A stretch of DNA of 46,872 nucleotides from Lysinibacillus antri (GTDB lineage: Bacteria; Bacillota; Bacilli; Bacillales_A; Planococcaceae), in contig NZ_RYYR01000031.1 of NCBI RefSeq assembly GCF_003977595.1, forward strand, positions 1 through 46,872, given 5' to 3'. The notes under the pieces are model-generated. The model had not been told where the DNA came from. It ran no database searches and was given only the letters and a program-made list of their open reading frames with translations. This document shows positions 1-7,589 of the stretch, one piece after another (the first letter of the stretch is position 1; each line of letters starts with the position of its first letter). The position numbers and the translations under genes are program-made.

Positions 1-40
1 TTACTGCTTCAATTTTTTCTTCCCTTGAAAATTTAGCCAA
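1..40 (-). CDS. IS3-family transposase OrfA, N-terminal fragment
   Basis: A TTG start at 40-38 on the minus strand follows a GGAGG site (55-51) at a good distance. It opens a frame encoding MAKFSREEKIEAV before leaving the window. That N-terminus (basic, helix-turn-helix beginning, 'EEKIEAV') is typical of the OrfA/helix-turn-helix protein of IS150-group elements. Only 13 codons are visible, so the call rests on the combination of start site, terminal repeat and N-terminal motif. The ribosome site sits in the 3' arm of the terminal hairpin, which could damp read-through translation from outside transcripts. Confidence 0.6.
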   Translation of the reverse strand, partial: MAKFSREEKIEAV

Positions 41-47
41 AAGAAAA

Positions 48-88
48 GCACCTCCAAATTTTAGATTTTGTGTCTAAAATTTGGGGTG
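48..88. repeat. Hairpin in IS terminus covering transposase ribosome site
   Basis: GCACC-T-CCAAATTTTAGA (48-65) pairs with TCTAAAATTTGGGGTGC (72-88) around a 6-base loop, with one bulged base. The stem contains the GGAGG of the minus-strand transposase start. A structure like this is a known way of blocking translation of transposase from impinging transcripts. Confidence 0.65.
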
Positions 89-178
89 CAGTTCAAATGT
101 ATCGGGTTCTTTCTTTTTTATGTTTGAATGGTTGTTATTTTGGTACAAGATAAAAGTAAATTAATCCGAGGTGATTCC

Positions 179-613
179 ATGAAAGTACATTTTTTAGGGG
201 AAGATAATGAAAAAGTAGAAATTGAGGTATTAACAAGAAGTTACCCACATAGTGTAGACTTTTGGGATGGTAACTGGGTTGATGCAAAAATTAAAGTGGA
301 CATTCCTGGATATATCGTGCAATTCATCGCTAATTTAAGGACAGAGGAACTACAAGCGTTTGTAGACGAGCTAAAAATAATGGATAACAAATTAAAAGGA
401 AAAGCCATTTTATATAATATGGAGGAGTATATTCAATTAGAAGGGGAAATAAATCACTTTGGTCAATTGAAGTGGAAAGGGGAGACTTGTTTTCCAGTAG
501 GTGATGGAGCGGTGCTGAACTTTGGGTTTACTTCAGACCAATCCTACTTAAAAGGAATCATTAAAGAACTAGAAGCTATTTTAACTGCATTTCCGGTAAT
601 TGGGAAACCGTAG
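179..613 (+). CDS. WapI-like immunity protein (small cytosolic)
   Basis: A 144-residue soluble protein without signal or membrane segments. The ATG at 179 is chosen because GAGGTGATT (168-176) precedes it; a longer frame from 128 has no ribosome site. Recognisable pieces are a 'RSYPHSVDFWDGNW' stretch near residues 21-34, 'LRTEEL' in the middle, and a C-terminal 'TDQSYL...FPVIGK' end. I associate these with the WapI-type family of immunity proteins, which neutralise WapA-like contact-dependent toxins. No toxin gene is visible here; the gene sits alone beside an IS end, as orphan immunity genes often do. Family name is from memory of the motif pattern; function is inferred. Confidence 0.5.
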   Translation: MKVHFLGEDNEKVEIEVLTRSYPHSVDFWDGNWVDAKIKVDIPGYIVQFIANLRTEELQAFVDELKIMDNKLKGKAILYNMEEYIQLEGEINHFGQLKWKGETCFPVGDGAVLNFGFTSDQSYLKGIIKELEAILTAFPVIGKP

Positions 614-788
614 AAGTTCTTAATGTTTGTTAGAGGGAATAACAAATCAATTTTTAAAAACTAAGGTAATCAAATTGTTGCGAAAGAATGTAATAATATT
701 CCACAAAGAACGTTACTATTGTTCTCCTAAAAATGCCTACTTTTATATTTGTTCGTTGGATATATTCAATAGTAGGAGGTGAAATGGA

Positions 789-1757
789 TTGATTAAAGTT
801 GGGTTTGATGCTGGGCATGGTTTAAATACTCCAGGAAAACGTACCCCAGATGGAGAGCCAGAGTGGACATTTAATAATAAAGTAGCTAGAGCTTTTGCCA
901 ATGAATTAGCTTTGTACAAGGGGGTCATGTCAAAACGTTTTGATGATCCCACAGGAAGACGTGATGTTCCATTAATTGAACGAACAAACGGCGCAAATAG
1001 TTGGGGCGCAAACTACTATATTTCATTTCACCATAATGCATTAGCAAGTGTGTGGGGCGAACATACAGGCGTCGAGACATTTATTTACACAACCCCAAAA
1101 CCGCAAAGCACCGAATTCGCACATGCGATTCATCCTGCGTTAGTACAATCATACGGTCTCCGCAATCGAGGAGTCAAAAAAGCGAATTTGCACATCGTCC
1201 GTGAGACAAACATGCCGGCGATTTTAGTCGAAGGTGGCTTTATGGATAGCACAATCGATATAAAAAAGTTACGGAACAATCAAGTGTTAGAAAATGTCGG
1301 TAAGGCAATTGCACAAGCATTTGCTAGATTTGTAGGATTGGAGAGAGCGATACCAGGTCAAGAGGAGGGGTTAACCGTGAGTCAATATGAAGAGCTAAAG
1401 CAACGAATTGCCAAATTAGAAGGTCAACTTGCGAATAAAGCAGATATTACTGCCGATAGAAATAGAGTGGACCCAAGTTTTAAAAATGATTGGGATTGGG
1501 CCATTGCGAATGGAATTTTTCGAGGGGACGGCAATAATTTGAATCCAGGCGGTGCTATAACACGCGAACAAATGGCATCCATACTAAAACGTTATCACGA
1601 TACTTTTATTGCAAATAATAATGGAGTTTCTACTAATCATAAAGAAGCTTGGGAAAAATTAACGTCACAAGGAATTACAGATGGCAGTAATCCTAGAGCA
1701 TTGGCAACACGAGAACAAGTTGTGGATATGCTAAATCGAGCGATAAATGAGAAATAG
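789..1757 (+). CDS. N-acetylmuramoyl-L-alanine amidase (Amidase_3) with SLH-like C-terminus
   Basis: Cleaves the amide bond between MurNAc and L-alanine in peptidoglycan. Residues 1-180 form an Amidase_3 domain with zinc/catalytic positions visible: His10 in DAGHG, Glu25, His81 in SFHHN and Glu148 in LVEGG. A short coiled-coil linker (about 195-222) leads to two S-layer-homology-like repeats (about 230-322, 'WAIANGIFRGDG...ITREQMA' and 'LTSQGITDGS...TREQVV'). There is no signal peptide, so it is more like a phage or prophage endolysin than a secreted autolysin. TTG start at 789 is set by AGGAGG at 774-779; the ATG at 784 runs straight into a stop. It is a single gene with its own terminator; no holin is visible nearby, which suggests a prophage leftover or a captured lysin. 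Confidence 0.85.
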   Translation: MIKVGFDAGHGLNTPGKRTPDGEPEWTFNNKVARAFANELALYKGVMSKRFDDPTGRRDVPLIERTNGANSWGANYYISFHHNALASVWGEHTGVETFIYTTPKPQSTEFAHAIHPALVQSYGLRNRGVKKANLHIVRETNMPAILVEGGFMDSTIDIKKLRNNQVLENVGKAIAQAFARFVGLERAIPGQEEGLTVSQYEELKQRIAKLEGQLANKADITADRNRVDPSFKNDWDWAIANGIFRGDGNNLNPGGAITREQMASILKRYHDTFIANNNGVSTNHKEAWEKLTSQGITDGSNPRALATREQVVDMLNRAINEK

Positions 1758-1810
1758 GTGAGTTACAAGATGCTTCAACGTACTACTATCTACTGTTTCG
1801 ACATTTACCT

Positions 1811-1855
1811 AAAAAGGCATGTTTTTGAATCTTACTTCAAAAACATGCTTTTTTA
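1811..1855 (+). terminator. Intrinsic terminator after amidase
   Basis: GCATGTTTTTGAA (1817-1829) pairs perfectly with TTCAAAAACATGC (1836-1848), followed by a run of T. It separates the amidase from the CstR promoter at 1879. Confidence 0.85.
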
Positions 1856-1878
1856 TATTCTAAAAGGATGAGTTTTTG

Positions 1879-1907
1879 TTGACAACATACCTAACGGGGT
1901 ATAAGAT
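1879..1907 (+). promoter_or_regulatory. cstR-1 promoter with CstR operator in the spacer
   Basis: TTGACA (1879-1884), a 17-bp spacer, TAAGAT (1902-1907). The spacer is occupied by the palindrome ATACCTAACGGGGTAT (1887-1902). The same arrangement recurs at the second cstR gene, so both repressors are probably autoregulated by occlusion of RNA polymerase. The promoter overlaps the upstream extension of the open frame, which argues for the downstream TTG start of cstR-1. Confidence 0.8.
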
Positions 1908-1953
1908 GGTGTTAAACATAATAACGAATCAACTAAAAAGGAGGCAACATAGA

Positions 1954-2217
1954 TTGAATTCATATGATGATAAAGTGAAAAATCGAATGAAACGAATGGA
2001 AGGTCAACTTCGTGGCGTATTGAAAATGATGGAAGAGGGTAAGGATTGCAAAGCGGTTATTACCCAACTTTCGGCAGTTCGTTCTGGAGTGGATCGTGCG
2101 ATAGGGTTAATCGTTAGTCAAAACTTACTTGAATGTATTCAAGCTGCAGAGGGAGACGAAAAAGCGTTAAATGATTCCATTCAAGAAGCAGTGAACCTGT
2201 TTGTAAAGAGTCGATAA
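1954..2217 (+). CDS. cstR: CstR, persulfide-sensing CsoR-family repressor (copy 1)
   Basis: An 87-residue all-helical DNA-binding protein that represses sulfur-detoxification genes until per/polysulfides link its two cysteines. Cys32 (KDCKAV) and Cys61 (NLLEC) match the reactive pair of Staphylococcus CstR. The copper-ligand histidine of CsoR is Asn57 here, so a copper sensor is unlikely. TTG start at 1954 follows AAAGGAGG; an open frame extends to 1876 but crosses the promoter. The last codons form the 5' arm of a terminator. The gene lies directly upstream of the CoA-disulfide reductase, which carries its own copy of the operator. A close paralogue is at 8787. Confidence 0.88.
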   Translation: MNSYDDKVKNRMKRMEGQLRGVLKMMEEGKDCKAVITQLSAVRSGVDRAIGLIVSQNLLECIQAAEGDEKALNDSIQEAVNLFVKSR

Positions 2218-2235
2218 CACATTCGACTTTTTATT
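2205..2235 (+). terminator. Terminator overlapping the cstR-1 stop codon
   Basis: AGTCGA (2209-2214) pairs with TCGACT (2223-2228), extended by A/T pairs and followed by TTTTTATTT. The stop codon lies at the stem/loop border. The second cstR gene ends in the same way. Confidence 0.65.
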
Positions 2236-2246
2236 TATAAAAAATA

Positions 2247-2262
2247 ATACCCTATATGGTAT
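2247..2262 (+). promoter_or_regulatory. CstR operator upstream of CoA-disulfide reductase
   Basis: ATACCCTATATGGTAT, matching the ATACC-N6-GGTAT pattern of the cstR promoters. It lies 34 bases before the ATG at 2297, with no clear -35/-10 pair recognised around it. Confidence 0.75.
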
Positions 2263-2296
2263 TTTGGGGCGAATTTAAATTCGGAGGGGAAAAAAT

Positions 2297-3949
2297 ATGA
2301 CAAAAAAAGTGATTATCGTTGGTGGAGTTGCAGGGGGAGCAACAGCTGCTGCCCGTTTAAGAAGAATTAGTGAAGAAATTGACATTATCCTTGTAGAACG
2401 TGGCGAATATATTTCCTTTGCTAACTGTGGTTTACCTTATTATATTGGTGAAACAATTAAGGATCGAAATAAATTGTTAGTACAAACGGTAGAGGGTATG
2501 TCAGAACGCTTCAATCTAGATATCCGAAATTTAAGTGAAGTGGAGAGCATTCATCCAGAAGAAAAGACTGTAACTATTAAAAACTTACAAACAGGAGAAG
2601 TTTATAAAGAAACGTACGATAAATTACTTTTATCACCTGGCGCTAGACCGATTGTACCGCCAATTCCAGGATTAAATGACAACCAAGCATTGTTTACTTT
2701 AAGAAATGTTCCGGATACGGATCGCATTAAAAACTATGTTGATACTCAAAAACCTGAAAAAGCAGTTGTGATCGGTGGCGGGTTTATCGGAATTGAAATG
2801 GCAGAAAATCTTGTTGACCGTGGCATTGAAGTAACGATTATCGAAATGGCGAATCAAATTATGGCTCCTATTGATTTTGAAATGGCGAGTATACTACACA
2901 AGCATTTAAAAGAAAAAGGTGTCAATTTAATTTTAGAAAATGGCGTACAAGCATTTGCCAATCAAGGAAAGAAAGTAGTTTTATCAGATGGAACTGAAAT
3001 TCAAACGGATATGACGATTCTTTCGATTGGAGTAAGACCGGAAAATGAATTAGCGAAAACAGCTGGATTAGAGTTAGGTGAACGTGGAGGAATTATTGTG
3101 AACGAGTATCTCCAAACGTCTAATCAGGATATTTACGCTGTTGGGGACGCTGTAGAGGTTGTCGATTATATCAACGGTAAAAAAGCGATGATTCCACTTG
3201 CAGGACCAGCGAATCGTCAAGGTCGTATTGCTGCCAATAATATGATGGGGAAAAACGAGAAATATGAAGGGACTTTAGGTACTTCCATTGCAAAAGTATT
3301 TGATTTAACTGTTGCGGCTACTGGTAACAACGAGAAAACATTAAAGCGTTTAGGAGTAGCATATGAAGTTGTGCATATTCATCCAAGCTCCCATGCAGGA
3401 TATTACCCAGGAGCGGCACCAATCGCGTTAAAATTAATTTTTGATAAAGAAACAGGAAAAATCTTTGGCGCACAAGCCGTTGGAGCAGATGGTGTTGATA
3501 AACGAATGGATGTCATTGCTACTGCGATTAAAGGGAATCTAACAGTAGAAGATTTAACGAACTTAGAATTGTCCTATGCGCCACCTTATTCATCTGCAAA
3601 AGATCCTGTAAATATGGCAGGCTACGTCGCAATGAATATTATGTTAGGGGACTTAGAACAAATTCAATGGCATGAAGTGGATCAAGTTGTAGCAGATGGT
3701 GGGCTTTTAATTGATGTACGTGAAGCAAAGGAAAGAGAAAATGGCTATATCCCAGGGTCAATCAATATCTCCCTTAATGACCTGAGAGAGAATTTAGACG
3801 AAATCCCAAAAGATCAAACCGTTTATGTTAGCTGCCAAGTCGGATTAAGAGGCTATTTAGCAAGCCGAATTCTAAAAAATAATGGATTTGATGTGAAAAA
3901 TGTTGATGGTGGTTGGAAGACTTATTCAAGTGTGTATGGCGTCAATTAA
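2297..3949 (+). CDS. cdr: CoA-disulfide/persulfide reductase with C-terminal rhodanese (CoADR-RHD)
   Basis: Flavin- and NAD(P)H-dependent reductase of CoA disulfide, CoA persulfide or polysulfide, fused to a sulfurtransferase domain. Residues 1-440 form the pyridine nucleotide-disulfide oxidoreductase fold: an FAD-binding GGVAGG near the N-terminus, active-site Cys44 in FANCGLPYY, and a second nucleotide site around 'VIGGGFIGIEMAE'. A dimerisation domain follows. Residues about 455-550 are a rhodanese with Cys513 in VSCQVGLRG. Length of 550 agrees with known CoADR-RHD proteins. It follows a cstR gene and its own operator, so it should be induced by sulfide or persulfide stress. The likely job is reducing low-molecular-weight persulfides formed during sulfide oxidation. 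Confidence 0.92.
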   Translation: MTKKVIIVGGVAGGATAAARLRRISEEIDIILVERGEYISFANCGLPYYIGETIKDRNKLLVQTVEGMSERFNLDIRNLSEVESIHPEEKTVTIKNLQTGEVYKETYDKLLLSPGARPIVPPIPGLNDNQALFTLRNVPDTDRIKNYVDTQKPEKAVVIGGGFIGIEMAENLVDRGIEVTIIEMANQIMAPIDFEMASILHKHLKEKGVNLILENGVQAFANQGKKVVLSDGTEIQTDMTILSIGVRPENELAKTAGLELGERGGIIVNEYLQTSNQDIYAVGDAVEVVDYINGKKAMIPLAGPANRQGRIAANNMMGKNEKYEGTLGTSIAKVFDLTVAATGNNEKTLKRLGVAYEVVHIHPSSHAGYYPGAAPIALKLIFDKETGKIFGAQAVGADGVDKRMDVIATAIKGNLTVEDLTNLELSYAPPYSSAKDPVNMAGYVAMNIMLGDLEQIQWHEVDQVVADGGLLIDVREAKERENGYIPGSINISLNDLRENLDEIPKDQTVYVSCQVGLRGYLASRILKNNGFDVKNVDGGWKTYSSVYGVN

Positions 3950-3997
3950 AAAAACAAGCAATAAGTAGCAGATCAAAATTGAAGTAATATTGATTTA

Positions 3998-4055
3998 GGG
4001 ATGAGTCAATGGGTGAAGAAGAGTCTTCATCTTTTGATTTCATCCCTTTTATTTA
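3998..4055 (+). terminator. Intrinsic terminator after CoADR-RHD
   Basis: GGGATGA (3998-4004) pairs with TCATCCC (4040-4046), with an inner TGAAGA/TCTTCA stem and a following TTTTATTT tract. Confidence 0.75.
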
Positions 4056-4194
4056 AGGATTTTTGATTTGTTTAGAAAAGATTATTTCTTTAAGTATCTT
4101 TTTTTGTTTCATTTTAACGAAATTTTCACAATTCTACTCCATAATTCAAAGAACAAGAGTAAAAATTGAGACGCTATTAGGAGGAGACGCTTTC

Positions 4195-4857
4195 GTGATT
4201 AAAAAATTGTTACCTTTTATACTCATCGGGTTTTTAGCGGGTTATGCCTTTTATGATTCTTTAATGAAGGAAAAGGTAAGTGATCCGGCAATAGAAAATG
4301 TGAATCAAACGGAAGGTGTAGCGAGTGGAATAGGTCAGCCTGTAGAGCCAGCTAAAAATACAAACGATAATTCGAAAAAGACCGGGATTATCGAGTCAAG
4401 CCATTCATCACTAGACGTTGAATTTGCCCCGGAGTTTACTTTATCGGATATGAATGGCGACCCTATTAACCTTTCTGACCTCAGAGGTAAAATCGTCATT
4501 CTAAATTTCTGGGCTACTTGGTGTCCGCCGTGTCGAGCAGAAATGCCCCATATGCAAAGTTTTTATGAAAAAAATAAAGATAATGGCGTTGAAATTATCG
4601 CTGTTAACTTAACGGCCCTGGATGAAGGAAAGCAAGCAGTGGAAAAGTTCGTCAATGAGTATGGATTAACATTCCCAGTTGTATTAGATGAAAATGGATC
4701 TGTTGGAAAGCTCTATGAAATACTTACCATTCCAACAAGTTATATTATCGATGCTGAAGGACGGATCTTTCAAAAGTTCGTCGGCTCGATGGATGAACAA
4801 ATCATGGAGGATATGATCAAGTCCATTCAAATGTACGATGGGGAACAAGAAGGGTAG
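4195..4857 (+). CDS. Membrane-anchored thioredoxin-like protein, TlpA/ResA family (1)
   Basis: An extracytoplasmic thiol-disulfide reductant of 220 residues. GTG at 4195 follows AGGAGG (4179-4184); the frame is open back to 4063 but lacks another ribosome site. Residues 4-22 form an uncleaved membrane anchor, 25-75 a flexible Ser/Asn-rich linker, and 76-220 a thioredoxin fold with Cys110-Pro-Pro-Cys113 in 'WATWCPPCRAEMP'. The cis-proline loop is 'TIPTSY'. ResA/CcmG relatives reduce apocytochrome c haem-binding cysteines. Here the gene begins a run of thioredoxin, membrane protein, CcdA, second thioredoxin, regulator and kinase, inside a sulfur-stress region, so an envelope role in persulfide or disulfide repair is equally possible. 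Confidence 0.85.
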   Translation: MIKKLLPFILIGFLAGYAFYDSLMKEKVSDPAIENVNQTEGVASGIGQPVEPAKNTNDNSKKTGIIESSHSSLDVEFAPEFTLSDMNGDPINLSDLRGKIVILNFWATWCPPCRAEMPHMQSFYEKNKDNGVEIIAVNLTALDEGKQAVEKFVNEYGLTFPVVLDENGSVGKLYEILTIPTSYIIDAEGRIFQKFVGSMDEQIMEDMIKSIQMYDGEQEG

Positions 4858-4900
4858 CTTTTACCATAATGAAGTGATTTTTAATTATAGGAGGTGTGAA

Positions 4901-5533
4901 ATGGCTATTACTGCAAAAATTTTTTCATTAGCTACTGTTTTTTTTAGCATTGTTGCAGGTCTATTACTTTTTTATTGGATGAATCCATCTAGTAAAGAAG
5001 AGAAGAAAAAACAGTTAGAAGAAGTTACTGATTTTTTCATCAATTTCGTGATATTCATGTGGATTGGGAAAGTTCTTTTAAATCTCTCCACTTTTGTAAA
5101 AGACCCACTCGCTATTTTAGCATATCCTGTTGATTCAACTTCTTTTTATGCTGCCATTATTGGTAGTATTTTACGACTACTTTATAAACAGAAAAAAAAT
5201 AATCTTCCAGTGTTAAGTTTATTGATTCCCATTATATTGACGGCAGCATTCATGTTTGAATTTATTCAATTTGTACAAGATCAAAATTTTTATTCTTTAA
5301 CAAATTTAATTTTCTACGGCATTCTAGTGACTATTTTTTATTATTCAAAAGAAAAGCTTTCAACGTTAACTTTATATGCCATTCTTTTGCTTAGTTGGTT
5401 AATCGGTACGCTTTTTATGTTTTTTACACAACCCTATGTATCAATTTTTGGGTATCTATTATCACTGCCATTTATTTTAGTATTTTTTTTATTTATGACG
5501 ATTGTTCTTATTTCTATTAACTTGAAGAGGTGA
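4901..5533 (+). CDS. Multi-pass membrane protein next to CcdA
   Basis: A 210-residue hydrophobic protein that I do not recognise. About six or seven membrane segments can be seen, beginning at residues 5-25, then 45-65, 80-95, 105-120, 135-150, 155-175 and 180-205. A charged cytoplasmic stretch (SKEEKKKQLEE) follows the first helix. There is no cysteine pair or haem motif. ATG at 4901 is preceded by AGGAGGTG; an upstream frame overlapping the thioredoxin gene lacks such a site. It is four bases upstream of ccdA and must be cotranscribed with it, so a role in thiol transport across the membrane with CcdA is plausible but unproven. Confidence 0.65.
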   Translation: MAITAKIFSLATVFFSIVAGLLLFYWMNPSSKEEKKKQLEEVTDFFINFVIFMWIGKVLLNLSTFVKDPLAILAYPVDSTSFYAAIIGSILRLLYKQKKNNLPVLSLLIPIILTAAFMFEFIQFVQDQNFYSLTNLIFYGILVTIFYYSKEKLSTLTLYAILLLSWLIGTLFMFFTQPYVSIFGYLLSLPFILVFFLFMTIVLISINLKR

Positions 5534-5537
5534 TCAA

Positions 5538-6293
5538 ATGGTTATACAGACAGATACGGTCTTACTAGTGGGAATGCTTTTAGCTTTTGGAGCGGGTGCC
5601 ATTTCTTTTTTATCTCCATGTGTTCTACCATTATTTCCTGCTTATTTATCCTATATTACAGGCATCAGTGTGATGGAAATTCAAGCAGAACAAAATTCTG
5701 AAATTCGCAAAAGAATATTTAGTCATTCCATTATCTTTTTACTTGGAATAGGTGTTGTCTTTATTAGTTTAGGTGCTAGTGCTTCCTTTCTTGGGCAATG
5801 GCTGCAACAGTTATTACTAGGGAATACCGCATTATTGATCCAACGACTAGCAGGAATCTTTATTGTCTTCATGGGATTTGTTGTCGCTGGTTGGTTAACG
5901 ATTCCTTTATTTATGAAGGAAAGACGATTACACTATACGAAGAAATCGACGAGCTTTTTAGGTACATTTTTTGTTGGATTAGGTTTTGCAGCAGGATGGA
6001 CTCCTTGCATTGGTCCGATTTTTGCATCGATCTTGTTATTAGCTGCAACCAATCCAAGTCAAGGTCTTCTCTATACATTGATGTATGTTATTGGTTTTGC
6101 GGTTCCGTTTATTATTCTGACGTTTTTCGTTGGATCTTCTAAATGGATTTTAAGTAAAACTGGCCTCATTATGAAGGTGGGAGGCGTTATGATGATTCTA
6201 ATGGGGATCCTACTATTTTTTGGACAAATGCCTCGGTTAAGTGCGTTTTTATTAAGATTAATTGATGGGACATGGTTATCCAATTTAGGATAG
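5538..6293 (+). CDS. ccdA: CcdA, cytochrome c biogenesis / thiol-reductant membrane transporter
   Basis: A 251-residue six-helix membrane protein of the DsbD/CcdA family that carries electrons from cytoplasmic thioredoxin to extracytoplasmic TlpA-type proteins. The hallmark cysteines lie in 'SFLSPCVLPLFPAYL' near residue 28 and in 'GWTPCIGPI' near residue 156. ATG at 5538 follows GAGGTGAT. Two TlpA/ResA-like genes flank it and are the obvious partners. In Bacillus, CcdA supports cytochrome c maturation and spore synthesis; here the neighbours point toward a dedicated redox relay for this locus. Confidence 0.9.
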   Translation: MVIQTDTVLLVGMLLAFGAGAISFLSPCVLPLFPAYLSYITGISVMEIQAEQNSEIRKRIFSHSIIFLLGIGVVFISLGASASFLGQWLQQLLLGNTALLIQRLAGIFIVFMGFVVAGWLTIPLFMKERRLHYTKKSTSFLGTFFVGLGFAAGWTPCIGPIFASILLLAATNPSQGLLYTLMYVIGFAVPFIILTFFVGSSKWILSKTGLIMKVGGVMMILMGILLFFGQMPRLSAFLLRLIDGTWLSNLG

Positions 6294-6309
6294 AAGGAGG
6301 TAAATAGCA

Positions 6310-6879
6310 GTGAGAAAAGTGATATTTGGTGTACTGTTAATTGCGATGATTAGTTATGCGTTATTCGAATATATTTCAACACAGTCCAATCAATCAGAAA
6401 CAGGGAATCCAGTAGTTTCTTCAAATACGGACATCGACATTGAAGAGACAAATGTAGTTGGCATTCAACGTGGAAATGTGGCACCTGACTTTTCATTGGA
6501 AACATTAAAAGGTGAGGTTATGTCCTTATCCGATTTTAAAGGAAAAAAGGTGTTCCTTAATTTTTGGGCTACGTGGTGTCCACCTTGTCGAGCAGAGATG
6601 CCTGATATACAAAAGTTTTCTGAAGATGAGGATGTGGTCGTTTTGGCTATTAACTTAACGCATACAGAAGATTCTTTGACAACTGTTGAGAACTTTATTC
6701 AAGACAGAGCGTTCACGTTTCCTGTTTTAAAAGATGAAAATGGGGATGTGGCCGAATTATATCGTGTCCAAGCTTATCCAACGTCCTATATGATTGATTC
6801 GAAAGGAACAATTCAGTATGTCGCATTAGGTGCAATGAATTACGATTTAATGATAAGAGAGTTTGAGAAGTTAAAATGA
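6310..6879 (+). CDS. Membrane-anchored thioredoxin-like protein, TlpA/ResA family (2)
   Basis: A 189-residue paralogue of the thioredoxin at 4195. GTG at 6310 follows AAGGAGGT at a good distance. One membrane anchor (residues 4-22), a short Ser/Thr/Asp-rich linker (25-50), and a thioredoxin domain (55-189) with Cys90-Pro-Pro-Cys93 in 'WATWCPPCRAEMP'. The cis-proline loop is 'AYPTSY'. The two proteins share the active-site region almost word for word but differ in linker length, so they may reach different targets. The gene sits 16 bases after ccdA and 26 before the response regulator, in one operon. Confidence 0.87.
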   Translation: MRKVIFGVLLIAMISYALFEYISTQSNQSETGNPVVSSNTDIDIEETNVVGIQRGNVAPDFSLETLKGEVMSLSDFKGKKVFLNFWATWCPPCRAEMPDIQKFSEDEDVVVLAINLTHTEDSLTTVENFIQDRAFTFPVLKDENGDVAELYRVQAYPTSYMIDSKGTIQYVALGAMNYDLMIREFEKLK

Positions 6880-6905
6880 GGACTTAAATTTATGAGGGTG
6901 TTATT

Positions 6906-7589
6906 TTGAAACAAAAAATATTAATTGTTGAAGATGACCAAATGATTCGAAACTTAATTAAGATTTATTTACAAAAGGAAGGCTATGAAGTGGTAGAAGC
7001 AGCTGACGGGGAAAAAGCGAAAGATGTATTTTTGAATGAACATCCCTGTTTAATTATTTTGGATTTAATGCTTCCGAATATTAGTGGTGAAGAATTGTGT
7101 GAATGGATAAAAGATCAAGAAAGAAATGAAGTATCCATTATTATGTTAAGTGCAAAAGTACAAACTGCGGATAAAATTCACGGTCTTCGATTAGGCGCTG
7201 ACGACTATATGACAAAACCCTTTGATCCAGAAGAATTACTAGCCCATGTAGAAGCAGTTTTAAGAAGGACGGGGCAATTTTGTCAAAAAATTTCATACAA
7301 AGGGTTATGTATAAAACCGAGAAAAGGAGAAGTCCTTTTATATGATAAAGAAATTCACCTGACGAAACATGAATTTCAATTATTGTATCACTTCATGGAA
7401 AACCCAAACATCGTATTACCCCGAGAAAATTTATTAGAGCATCTTTATCCTTATCTAGAAAAAGAGGTAATGGTTAGAACAATCGATGCACATATTAAAA
7501 AACTTCGTGAAAAGATTGAAGAGAATCCAAGTAAGCCAAAAAGGATTCAAACAGTTCGTGGAATGGGGTATAAGTTTGTTACAGAATAA
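6906..7589 (+). CDS. OmpR/PhoB-family response regulator
   Basis: A 227-residue transcription regulator. The receiver domain (1-120) has acidic pocket Asp10/Asp11, phospho-acceptor Asp53 in ILDLMLPN, and the conserved lysine in 'MTKPFDP'. The winged-helix DNA-binding domain (130-227) ends 'RTVRGMGYKF', as is usual. TTG start at 6906 follows GAGGGTG. The stop overlaps the start of the histidine kinase, so the pair is translationally coupled. Target genes cannot be read from the sequence; the operon itself, with thioredoxins and CcdA, is the first candidate. Confidence 0.93.
   Translation: MKQKILIVEDDQMIRNLIKIYLQKEGYEVVEAADGEKAKDVFLNEHPCLIILDLMLPNISGEELCEWIKDQERNEVSIIMLSAKVQTADKIHGLRLGADDYMTKPFDPEELLAHVEAVLRRTGQFCQKISYKGLCIKPRKGEVLLYDKEIHLTKHEFQLLYHFMENPNIVLPRENLLEHLYPYLEKEVMVRTIDAHIKKLREKIEENPSKPKRIQTVRGMGYKFVTE

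Larger units (their letters stand above)
1..95 (-). mobile_element. IS3-family (IS150-like) insertion sequence end, partial
   Basis: Read on the minus strand from base 95, the sequence begins TGAACTGCACCCC, the usual terminus of IS150-group IS3 elements. It is followed by a hairpin (48-65 pairing with 72-88) and then the start of a transposase reading frame that runs off the left edge. The adjacent bases on the right (96 onward, AATGT) would be the target-site duplication, but the other end is outside the window. Family assignment is from recalled termini, not a search. Confidence 0.7.

Noticed and set aside
1876..1953. The longer N-terminus of CstR copy 1
   Set aside because: It would start inside the promoter/operator, and the TTG at 1954 has a proper ribosome site and gives the family's usual length, matching copy 2.
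5798..6142. A 114-codon frame inside ccdA
   Set aside because: It overlaps an intact, well-recognised membrane protein gene in another frame.
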